NCBI GenBank assembly: GCA_002270565.1
Contig: NQMI01000024.1
Location: forward strand, 310,001 to 374,000
Direction of reading: 5' to 3'
DNA: 64,000 bases
From: Stenocarpella maydis
Taxonomy: Eukaryota > Ascomycota > Sordariomycetes > Diaporthales > Diaporthaceae
Each line of letters starts with the position of its first letter. The stretch's first letter is position 1. A model generated the notes under the pieces. The model had not been told where the DNA came from. It saw only the letters and a list, made by a program, of their open reading frames with translations, and searched no databases. Of the stretch, positions 35,012-45,254 are shown in pieces. The translations under genes were made by a program, and so were the position numbers.

Positions 35012-35633
35012 TATTCTGGACGAATAGCATACCACCTGCTTGGCCCTTCTACATATACGACAATACCTTACCAGCAGACAAGCGTATCATATCCATGAAG
35101 CCGAATGCCCTTGGTCGCCATATCCTAACATGCACATCCTAAAACAGAAGCAGGGTACAATCTGTCCAGCCTACCTAACCATATACACCAAGGCTGATCC
35201 AATTGACTCAACCCAGATGAGATAACATCTAAGTATTGTTCATGGCATCAAACAAGTGTGGACGTTGACTGATGAAAGAGCCATCAACCCTACATTCTCG
35301 TCACTGCAAACATCCATACCCAACGCGTCTTTTCGAACTATGTGTGCGTGGTTGAGGCATTCCAGCGGGGGGGGGGGGGAAGAAAAAGAAGAAACAACAC
35401 TTTGCCCGTGTATCTTGTGCGTTTCTGCTAAAATGTTGCAAACTTTACTGCGGGTTGAAAAATTGGGGTACGCAATGCTCTGTTGTCTTCTCAGAGTCTG
35501 AATTTTCACGTCCCAAATTCCAAAAGATGTGTTAGATTTTCAGATGCCAGATAATTTATAGATACAATATATCAACTTCTACAAGATCGCACAAATTTTG
35601 ATACTGAACAGTTCTAATATAACTATATAGTGC
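35012..35633. other. Spacer downstream of repeat copy A
   Basis: The 3' flank of the leftward transporter gene. It holds a run of 13 G at 35367..35379. No gene seen. Confidence 0.4.
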
Positions 35634-37347
35634 CTAGACTGTGTACCTGAAGAACGTCGCATTGTCACCAAGCTCCCTCTCCGCATGCTTCTCCGCCTCG
35701 GTGTACTCGCTCAGGGGCTTGTGCATCCTGTCGCGCCTCGCGTTCTCCCTACGGAGGTAGAGGGTCATGAAGATGCTCAGGGCGGTGGACATGGCCTGGA
35801 AGCCGAGAAGGGTGGCGTGGCCCGGGCGGTAGGTGGGCCTGTCCTTGGCCAGGTAAATGTAGGCGGCGATCAGACCGCCCAGGTTTCCGAAGCCAACGTG
35901 CATGGCGATGCCGACGCCGCGCTTCAGGGAGCCGCCGATGTTGTTGCCGTTCCAGGCGACGCCCTGAGGCACGTTGGGGTAGATGCCGGAGGCGAGGAAG
36001 AAACATCCCGTGTACTTGACGCCGCTGCTGCTCGAGGCCAGGAGCATGATGAGCCCGATCATGCTGTTGGGATGGGGGATTAGCAATGTTGGCGCTGAGT
36101 GCAGGGTGGGCTGAGGAGAGTACTGTGCTTACGCGATGACCATGAAAAAGATCATGAAGATTCCTCGTTGCTTCATCCGGTCCGCAAGGTAGCCCGCGCT
36201 GACACAGAATAAGCAGGCGACGAAGTAAGGAGGGACAGTAAGAAGCTGTGCGGTGGTGTTCCGGAAGCCCAGGTCGGCGACAATAGTTGGTAGGAACAGG
36301 GCGTATGAGTACAATGGCGTGTAGACGCCAATGGTGATCAACATGTGCACCCAGATCTTCCAGTCCTTGAGGGCGGCCCAGAAGTACTTCATGTCGAACT
36401 CATCGGCGAGCGAGGACCGGTCGCGCTTGAGCCGCGCAGTAACCTCCTTCTGCTCCGGTTCTGTGAGGAAGGGTGCGGTTGATGGATAGTCGTACATGTA
36501 TTTGAAGGCCGAAATAGCTGGGAAAGAGGGTCAATGACTTAGTTAAGATCTAGGAACGCCAGAGTTGTCCGGGCTCCAATTGCGGAAATCAGAGGAGCGT
36601 CTTACCGACGAAGAAGGTCAGGATTCCCTCGAGGATGAAGATCCATTGCCAGCCCGACAAGCCTGCGACTCCTCGCATCTCCATGATACCACGGGCGAGC
36701 AGGCCGCCAAAGGCGCCAGCCGCTGTCGCTGCCGAGAAGAAGATGGCCATTCGAAGGCCACACTCGTGGCGGGGATACCACAACGTGATACTACGGCGGT
36801 AGTCAGCTTACATATACACTTGCCAAAGAGCATGTGGAAAGACTCACTAGTATGTGATGCCAGGGAAAAGACCTCCCTCGGCGAGACCCAACGCGGCTCT
36901 AGCGGCCATGAGACCGACATAGTTGTGGACAACTCCCATGAGTGTCGTGCAGATAGCCCAGGCGATCATGATAATCGGGATCCAAACGGAAGGGCGGAAC
37001 CTCTTCATGGCCATATTGCTGGGCACCTCTGCGGCCACATAGAAGGGGAAGAAGATACCGAGCGCATTGTTGTACTGGAGACTGGTCTTGGGCATGCCAA
37101 GGTCTACCTCCAGGGTGTCGAGCCTGGCATTGCCAATGTTGGTTCTGTCGAGGAACGAGAGCAGGTAGAGGAGCGCGAGGAAGGGAATGAGCCGATAGTC
37201 GATCTTGCGAATGAGCTTCTTGGTTGATGACTCGTCCCAGCCTGCGGCCTCGACAGCGACGTCATCAGCATCCTCGACGTTCTTGCTCACTGGTTTTTCA
37301 TCCATGCTTGTGCCGGAGCTGTTGACTTGGGGTTTTATGTCCGCCAT
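35634..37347 (-). CDS. Major facilitator transporter, anion:cation symporter (Dal5-like) family
   Basis: Four exons, 37347..36848, 36790..36606, 36517..36133 and 36063..35634, encode 499 residues, typical for the family that includes yeast Dal5 (allantoate) and Tna1 (nicotinate). After a polar N-terminus of about 45 residues, the first membrane helix reads KIDYRLIPFLALLYLLSFLDRTNIGNARL; LDRTNIGNA is the family hallmark. ALGLAEGGLFPGITYY and the AGYLADRMKQRG loop follow. Twelve membrane helices are expected. The C-terminus is cytosolic and ends GDNATFFRYTV, as in many fungal members. All introns are 57-88 bases with standard borders. The substrate is probably a small organic anion such as a vitamin or ureide, which is inference. 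Confidence 0.95.
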
Positions 37348-39465
37348 GGCCGCAAGGAGATTAGAATGATCGGGACAGTCGACAGCACCCTTGCTTACGA
37401 GGAAAGAGGCGTTGAAACAAGCTGTTCTCCTCGTACAGCCTCAGCTAATGGCAAGTGTCAACTCCTTCAGACAAAACCGAGGCAAACTCACCGAGGGGAA
37501 GGCTTTCACTTTATAGCTGCTGGGTCTTGCTCATATCCCCCGAGATATTATACCACTTTTGGCCCGCAGCCCGAAAGGTAATCTTGGGAGATGATGCAGA
37601 ATATTCCTGACTTGGGGGCACCAACACTGCGGGCAGGGCTTCATCGTTTCCGCCCCAGACCCTGAAGGAAAAACGCCAATGCATAGCCAAGACGAAGCCA
37701 CATGGGGTCTCACTCTGGGTCCCACTGGTCAAGGCTTAGGGACTGGGAGCTGGTCCTTCTGTCCGGGAAGATGAGCTGAAATTCGTCACGAGTCCCGGCC
37801 AAGGCGCCAAAAAGGTTCATCGTTGTTCCTTCTCCAGCTTTTGTTTCGTGGAGGTTAATCGCTACTGGTACCAGGCCGGCACAGTTGAGATTTTATCAGA
37901 AACGCCCGCTGCCTATTGTTAGTCCAGCAGTTCCTGAGACCCCGGGATAGAAATTAAAAGTAGTGTTACCTCGAGTACGGAGTATCCTCATGCCAGCGCC
38001 CTCAGCTTGCCTGTAGTTACCTGCCATGCTGCCACGTCGAGCCCGTGCGTGGTTGCAGCAAGGCTGTTAGTCGTCCGAATGCTGTTGGCTTGATAACAAA
38101 GAGTTTGTCAGGATTCCGGACCAAGACGAACTATCCCTGACGGAATTGCGAAGCAGCCAATATCAGCCGCTTCTTGAAAGCCACAAGGCTTGAGCCAAGG
38201 CTTGGCAGTACAAGTGCTCACTCCCCGCATTCTCTTCATCATCATCTCGACCTTGGGAAGATGGTCTAGAATAATGGCGAGAAAACTATTACCTGGCCCT
38301 ACAACAAACATGACTTCTGTAACCCTCTGTGCCCGAGGCGATGGTACTGGTCACATCGCATGCGAGATTGTCAAATTACTCGTCTGCTCGACCACTAGGA
38401 GTCGCCGTCTTGACCCAGGCTGGCGGGCCACGCCCACCAGACGCGCAGAACCGGATTAGCGTCGAGATAAACCCAGGGACATGGGTCCGAGAAGACCGGA
38501 CTTGCTGTCACTCCGTACAACGTTTCTGTCCCAGCTTGCTTTTCGACGCCCCCGTTGCCTTGAGCCTCGATTGCCTACGGCGTGGCGTTTCTGGGCACGG
38601 CGCGCCCAGCCGGTGGAATGGAGGAAATGACTAGGTTTCAGAGGGGGAAACGAAATGAGACTGGCGGCGGCACTAGAAGGACGGAAAGCCAGGACAAGGA
38701 CGATCCCCGCCCCTTTGTTGGCGCTCAGCGGTTAGACTTGGGGCTCGCCTGAGGGGAGCCGGCAGTCTGGTAGGAGTCTGGCGCCAGGTCCGCCCAGACT
38801 TCCCCGGATCTTGGGGGCTACAAGCTCGTGGCGATGTTGGGGCAGCTCTGGTCTCACACGTCAGTCAAGAGAACCTCGCGCTTGGCGCCTGGACCCAGGA
38901 ACGCACCGGACATGCGGAATGATAAGATGGAAAGAAGCCCGTGACACATTTGAGGTACCTAATTCTTATGTTCCCTCAGGATGTTGGCGTGATCAGACCC
39001 CCCGGTCACTAGCCTGCTTCTCAACCAAACTTCTTCACGACCTGTTGGTGAGACTAGGCAATAAATGTGCTTTTCCTAAGCAGGTTGCCAAGGTCCTATA
39101 ACCATCACGACGAAGACGAAGGGTGACTGGCGACCGCCAGATGGCGCCTGTACCGAAGCCCGTTCGGCTGACCGGGTGTGCCAGCGAATTTTGGTGGGTA
39201 CCTATATAGTACACTGTCTACGGCGGAGTGGAAAAAAAGTCCTGTAATTTGTAAGCCACCGTCTTTAATTGACCCTGTGTTATAAGACTGCATATTGGAA
39301 AGCGCTAATCAAGTATCGAAAATGGATGGCCCACATTTCTATTCCTTACCTAGGTAACCAAGCTTAAAACCATCTCCACTTTGCAACGCCACAGTATAAG
39401 GAAATAATGCTGGGCTGGAGCACTTGAAGGCGTTCGCAGACACAACAACATACCTTCCAACATTT
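37348..39465. other. Intergenic region upstream of transporter 1
   Basis: Should contain the promoter of the leftward transporter. A 54-base segment at 37577..37630 resembles 29551..29603. The word TACGGAGTA occurs near 37975. No protein-like frame was found. Confidence 0.45.
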
Positions 39466-40304
39466 TCAAAGCAGTATTCGCCAGCGCCATCCTTGAAGTG
39501 GTTTCAGATCAGCTGGTGCGATTTCCTGGTCTCCTCTTTCGACCTTGGCATGCAGCCTCTTCAGCCTCTTGGACACCGTCTTAGCCACGCGCAGAGACAC
39601 CTCGTTCTGAAAGACATACAGCACCGCAAACACGAAGAAAGCCACAGATGCCAAGCCACCAAAACCGCTGCGGATAGTACTCAGTATGCGGGTGATGAGC
39701 GACTTGCTCTTCCGGAATTCGTACTCCGTGCTGTTGGAAGACTCGCTGTCATGCTGTGGCCGTTTCCAAAGCGCCCTCACTGCCGGGACAAGCACGGCAC
39801 TATAGCAATTATAGGTCAGCATTTCATCATGAGAATCGTTCAGGGGAAGATGATGCTCGCTCACGCTAGGCCTCCCAATAGCCACCTTCGCCAACGATGC
39901 CGCTCCGCGGCTCTCATTATGTCCGACACCTCCCCTCGTAAAGCATTCAGGTCACTGAGGACATTCTTGGACTGCAGCCGGAACTGGTCCAGGAAGGCGA
40001 CGCCTTCAAACTCCCACCGTCGCTGCTGGAGATTGATCAGCTCTTTTAAGCCGTTCTCGACGCTCAAGCGAGCCATTTTGATGTTCGCTGGTATCTCATG
40101 CGGGGAGTATACTCGGACAGGCCTGGACAAAGGTTGCCCAGGCGGACCTGTGTTGGATATCTTGGTAGGCTGCCAGTTGTTGGGCAAGGCACCCGACATG
40201 CTGGGGCCCGGTGGATACCCTGGGAGGTTGGATGGAGCCGATGTGTTTTCGCCAGGTGGCCGCTCATATCGGATGACAGTGACAGGTGGCGACCCAGTGG
40301 CCAT
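39466..40304 (-). CDS. Hypothetical membrane protein
   Basis: Two exons, 40304..39865 and 39799..39466, give 257 residues; the 65-base intron has a GTGAGC donor and CTATAG acceptor. I do not recognise a family. Residues 1-70 are Pro/Gly-rich and disordered. Residues about 75-130 look helical and amphipathic (VENGLKELINLQQRRWEF, SDLNALRGEVSDIMRAAE). A moderately hydrophobic stretch spans the splice junction (WLLGGLAAVLVPAVRALW), and a clear membrane helix follows near residue 195 (LASVAFFVFAVLYVF). The C-terminus is basic. Both exons joining in frame across a clean intron supports a real gene. It lies between two transporters but has no visible link to them. Confidence 0.65.
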
Positions 40305-41318
40305 GCTGACTATGTATGCTGAGGGGTTATGAAAGGCAATTATGCCAACTCACAAGACTGGTAGTTTCCCAGGCTTGTTACGCCTCACTAATTGTAAGAA
40401 ATGCGCAATGACCTTGCAGGTAATTACTTGAAACAGGCTTCAGTAGAAAAGCTTTCAAGGACGTCCCATGTTAGCAATGTCTGCTCACTGTGGATGTACG
40501 GCCAAAGGCGGGGATCCTCGGGATGGACAGAGAGGCAAACAACCTATTGGCTGGGAGCAGAACGCCAAGTTCCCGAGGTCGTTACGTCACAGCACTTGGG
40601 TATTCTCATGTGCCCTGTGACTATATGTATGAGTAGACTATGCATATATTTGAAAAAGTTCAGCTTTCCCGTAAACTTCATCTAGTTCTTTATGTTATGG
40701 GGACGCAGGGTCTCTCTTGTACGAGTAATCACAACAGAAACCTCTTGACCCATTTGAGTGAGGGGCATACTGGTTGAACTAGTCGTGAACAAGGAGGTCT
40801 ACCGTCTAGTTAAGAAACGGGTCTTGATGCGGTGATTTTTTTACTACGCAGTATGAGGTCCATTGGTAAGGGAATTGACATCTCCATCCTCGACAAATTG
40901 CGACCTAATATGTGATAGCGTCATGCGGTGCTTTCGCGAGCAATGTGAGCAGAGGGGAACAGAAGCGTGACGTCTTATTGATTATGGTTTCAACGCCTAA
41001 CATTCACTAATTTCCTCAGACTCGACCTTGGTACCGTAGAATTTGAATATAACTATCACTACTATTGACTTTACGGCGAGAGTTGCTGGCATTTCTTGAA
41101 TTTAGCACACGACAATCATGACAACACCACCGTGCTTGCCGAGCTTTAGTTAGTGGACTGCTGCAGTATCTGCGCTCGCCCCTTTGCCAGGTGCCTCTCC
41201 TGGAACAGCTCGTACACTGCCTCTGCGATCGCTATCGCTTTCTATTTGAACTAGCTTTGCTTTCCTGTTCACAGGTCAGTCAAGTGGTCATGATTCGATA
41301 TCCTAGGACGAGGGCATC
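40305..41318. other. Intergenic, no gene seen
   Basis: Holds the promoter of the hypothetical membrane protein and the 3' flank of the second transporter. Nothing repetitive was noticed. Confidence 0.4.
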
Positions 41319-43222
41319 TTACTCTTTGCGCTTGATGTAAAGATTCAGCACGTGCGTCGCCACAATCAGCGACACTGCGCAACCCAGGCAGAAAGAAAAG
41401 CCCTTGGGGTATTTCGGAGACTCGACAGTGGGGAAGGTAAGCAGCGGTGTCCATGCTGTGGACGACTGAGCGATGATGGTTATGAGGACCAATGTAAAGG
41501 ATCGCTGCTCGGGAGAGTCTCTAAGAATGGTGTTGACCCAGCCGTGCAGAACACTCGAGAGCGCATTGGACCAGTACATGGTCGCGAACGCGAACCACTT
41601 TGCTCCCTGTGGAATATCCCAGACGACAAGCATGATAAGACCAGTGGCGTTCCAGAGCGAGGAAAAGGTGATAGCCCAGGCCGGTCCCAGGACCAAGTCT
41701 GACAAGAAGCAAGCCACAAGATTATACAAAATTCCTAATGCCGGAGCGATAGTCCCCATCTCATTGACCTGTGCTGGGCTGTACCGCCCCAGACTCTTGA
41801 TCCAGAGGAGGAAGCTTCCAGTGCTCTTGTGAATCCCGGCGTTCCAGAAAAGTACGTCCACAAGGACAACGGTCCAGAACTGTGGGCTAAGAAATATCTG
41901 CTTGAGGTGTCCAAGCTTGAACTTGCCCCGTGTGACGTGGCCACCACGCTCGAGTCGGGCTTTGGCGATCTTTATGTCGTGCTCGTTGAGTATCCAACGG
42001 TTTGGCTGTTCGACAGTGCCTGGCAATAGGAAGTAGCCGATGATACCAACAGGAATGCTGGTACGGGTTAATAACTTGCTACGGGCCCCAAAGCGGTGCA
42101 TTCTGGAGCGTCCACGACGTGGCACCGGGGGAACAGTGAGAGGAAAATAGGACGCACGTTATGATCGCACAAATGATGTACATCCACCGCCATCCAGACA
42201 TCTCTCGGACTCCCTCTAGGCGGTGTGATGCTCCAGCTGCAATGAGGCCGGCCGTTAGGGTTCCGAGATTCAGGCCCGTGTAGAAGATCCCGCCTCTACG
42301 CGCTATTTCGTGTCCCCGATACCAAGAGCCTGCAATCTGGTTAGAATCCTCTTGCCAACTTGCTCTACCATTCACTGATACTGCCTACCGAACACGTAAT
42401 GCATTGCTGGGAAGAAAGCGGCCTGATGCTATCAATCAGCGAGATATGGGGTGGAAGAACTTGGTCGGGCAGGACATACCTCGAAGAAGCCCACCAAGAA
42501 GCGGTAGGCAGACATCTCTCCGAATGAGTGTGCCCGATATTGAAGAAGGGTAAACAGTCCCCAAAGAACATCCATGGCCGGTATGGTCCAGTACATGGGG
42601 ACATAGGTAAAGACAAACATGAATGGCACCATGCCGACCACAGCGCCGACAGTATACATGGTCTGCAGTTCCACCAGCTCGTTCCCTTTGAAACCGAGCT
42701 CTTCTTTCATTCCTCCGACGTATGCGTTGTCTGCGAGTGTCAGAATCAGGTCTACAATAGGTTGTTCAGGGTTTGGGGGCAGGAATTGTAGTCGCAGGCA
42801 GGGTGGGGCGGGCAGTGTCCAGGGCCCAATGGTGCTGCCTTCCTCATTGTCCCTGGCACTAAGTGGGTGACGTACTCAAGTTCGCCTGGTCTGTACGACA
42901 TCTTGGTTAGCTTTGAGTACAGCCAGCAGGATATGGATGGCAGCAAACCTATATATTTCACCCAGTATGCAAGAACGGCATAGGGTACTACGATCAGATC
43001 TAGCTTAATTATGAATTCGCGCTCCTCAGGGGTGTCATCTGACTGGAACATTAGTATGTACGACATCTCTGTTTTCAAACATATACTCTAGCCGCTCAAA
43101 GTGCTTTCTGACATAGTATATACGATATAAAATTGAGGACATGACAAAAAGGGGAAGTACTAACCATCGGAATACCACTGGATCTTCCACCACTTTTGCC
43201 TAGGGACCGTGTCGGTTGCCAT
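41319..43222 (-). CDS. Major facilitator transporter, anion:cation symporter family, with 15-base microexon
   Basis: Seven exons: 43222..43165, 43068..42949, 42890..42876, 42730..42480, 42422..42389, 42329..42158 and 42057..41319, for 462 residues. The 15-base third exon, together with its split flanking codons, supplies DQANLN, so splicing restores KYIDQANLNNAYVGGMKEE, the family signature at the end of the first membrane helix. The fifth exon is only 34 bases and completes FFEAAFFPAMHYVFGSWY. Every junction keeps the frame, and the total is divisible by three. Later landmarks are RRGGIFYTGLNLG, MSGWRWMYI and PVGIIGYFLLPGT. The protein ends LYIKRKE. It resembles fungal allantoate/pantothenate-type permeases; its substrate is unknown. 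It is a second member of the same family as 35634..37347 but has a different exon structure, so it is not a recent tandem copy. Confidence 0.92.
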
Positions 43223-44163
43223 GTTCGGACACTCGATGTCATTTGGCTCGACTTGACGAGATGAGATGCTTCTGTGGCGGATCAAAGTTCCAAAATGGAC
43301 TCGAAGGGCACAGGAAAAAATTTGACCAGGTATTCCCAATCCATTATGGCATTTGTCCAGGCATACCCAACGTGATGTCTGACTTCTATGATGCCCCAGT
43401 GCGTCAAAATGTTCTCACCCGCCGATTGCGTGAGAGCATGACGGGCTTGTGCCATAATAAGGCACCTCGAATTGGGCCTGGTACTGTGGGAAAGGTCCCG
43501 CTTTCGAGGATGTAGTGCCGCAAGAAGTGGAGAAATCTGCATGCACCCGCCAGTAAGGTTCATTTCTACGAGACAGATGCTGGTGAGGCTTGGTTGTATT
43601 GGGAGATGCGGGTGAGGTGGTTGGCCGAAAGGGGGTTGCGCATCCTGGCTGGGCATGGAGAGACTGGGATGGGAGACACGGCCTGTAGCTGCTCGTTTCT
43701 TTCTTGATCCGATCACAATACCACTTTTTCTTGTAAAAAAAAAGAAATAAATAAATAAAACACCAAGAGCTGCGGCGGTCTCTTCATACAGCCGTAAGCT
43801 GTCTGTAGTGATAATTCGACAGACAGACTTCACTTTAATCGATTCCCTTCCGGCTCTGATATACGGATCTATGAAGGTTGGCAATATTGGGAGACTGGAT
43901 TTTGGAGGAATATTACCTGTGACTATAGTGGCTGGCATGGGGGAGATTGGGAAGCAAGAGCCAACACTACTTCATAGAGTTAATCATGTACCTGTCCAAA
44001 CAAACACCGATACGACGTCTACAGTACTGCAGTCTATAAGGCTACCTGACTTGATCTTGCCTGCACCGACTTGTAATCTTGAGCGAGCCGGATGGCGAAG
44101 AGAGACCACATTCCGCCTTTGTCGACTTCTAAGCTTCAGTTGTATACCTTGTGGAACGCCTCT
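43223..44163. other. Upstream region of transporter 2
   Basis: No gene assigned. A leftward frame of 218 codons spans 43282..43938 but has no domain and a Phe-rich stretch caused by a poly-A tract; it was rejected. An AAATAAATAAATAAA microsatellite lies near 43743. Confidence 0.4.
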
Positions 44164-44482
44164 ACCGGGGCCCTAGGAGCCATTCGTCTAAGTCTTTTAG
44201 GTAGTACGGCTTAAATAGGCGTGGAGGTGGTTCGCCTTTATCACTCGCTCCGCTCGCTCCTCCAGCAGACGCTCCACACTACCCAGTAGGGCCCTTTGCG
44301 TGCCTAGGGGAAGGTCCTTTCCGTACCCAGAGGAAGAGCTTCCGTGAGGGCCCTTCACGTTCCTAGAGGAGGGACCTCTACGTACCTAGAGGAAGGGTTT
44401 CCGCGAGGGCCCTTATATACCTAGAGGAAGGGCCCCATTCCTAGGGCCCCTAGGCTCTCTAGGTTAAGGTTCTCCTACAGAC
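44164..44482 (+). repeat. Dispersed repeat, copy B
   Basis: Second copy of the element at 34711..35011, same orientation. It begins ACCGGGGCCCT and ends TAAGGTTCTCCTACAGAC. The inner part is built of at least four degenerate units around CCTAGAGGAAGGG and GAGGGCCCTT. GGGGCCCTAGG near the left end and GGGCCCCTAGGC near the right end are partly inverted, so hairpins are possible. It ends about 770 bases before the helicase start codon. Confidence 0.75.
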
Positions 44483-45254
44483 CAATTAGAATAAAAACAT
44501 TATTACCAATCAGAGGCCGAGAATTTGGGCGAACCGTCTGGGTATGTGGTGTGTCAAGATCAGACGAATAGCAAATGGTGAAACCAAAAGGCCTCGGAAC
44601 ACTGCCGGGCGTGCAGCCATTTCCGATGCTACAAGAGCAAGGCTGACCCCGGAAGAGCTCGAAGCTCAGGAGCAGCAGAATCGGGCGACGTCGCTTCGTG
44701 CGCTACCTCTCAGCCATATGGACTCCCTGACACGTCTGCGTATGACGACCCGTGCTGCCGGCGAGCTCCAGGAGCAAGTTTCCGAGGCGGGAATTGCCAA
44801 CACACTTGTATATAGACCGAATTAGACTCCAAAAGCCGCTATAAAATTCTATACCCTTTATATTACATAGAAAAAGTATATATAGTTAAAATAAAAATGG
44901 ATTCAATAGTTAATGGTCAATATATATAAATTATTGGTTGCTCTATTAGTAAAATTAATTATATTATTATAAATAGGTATATATTAATAAGACGCTTAAT
45001 GGACTAATCAGCGATACCTACTCACCCTTTATTTAAGTCTATATATCATCCATTCTAGTCTGCGAATATCTGTATTCAGCAGAGGTAGGAGTATGTGACG
45101 TAGCGGCTGAGCCGTCTCCGCTTAAATACAGTAGTAAACAGTGGGCCCCGTGGGTCGACGCGTGCAGAGCGCGACTTCAACGCCAGCGAAATCAGTGAAC
45201 GGCGACAGCGGCACCCAAAAGCCCAACAGCCCACGGGAAAAGCCCTCATATTCA
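44483..45254. other. Repeat-derived, AT-rich flank of the helicase gene
   Basis: A rightward frame of 93 codons at 44544..44825 contains ATRARLTPEELEAQEQQNR, faintly reminiscent of transposon N-terminal regions, but the match is too weak to call. From 44830 to 45060 the sequence is strongly AT-rich. Between 45135 and 45255 the helicase frame is open but has no ATG. Confidence 0.4.

Noticed and set aside
26166..37347. A secondary-metabolite gene cluster containing P450, transporter and SDR
   Set aside because: No polyketide, peptide or terpene synthase is present, the genes are far apart, and the region between is largely non-coding.
43282..43938. 218-codon minus-strand open frame upstream of transporter 2
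   Set aside because: It has no recognisable domain, contains a Phe/Tyr run from a poly-A tract, and has low-complexity composition.
44544..44825. Frame with a TPEELEAQ segment suggesting a transposon or Helitron N-terminus
   Set aside because: The resemblance is a few residues only, and the nearby PIF1 gene reads as a normal spliced cellular helicase rather than a Helitron protein.
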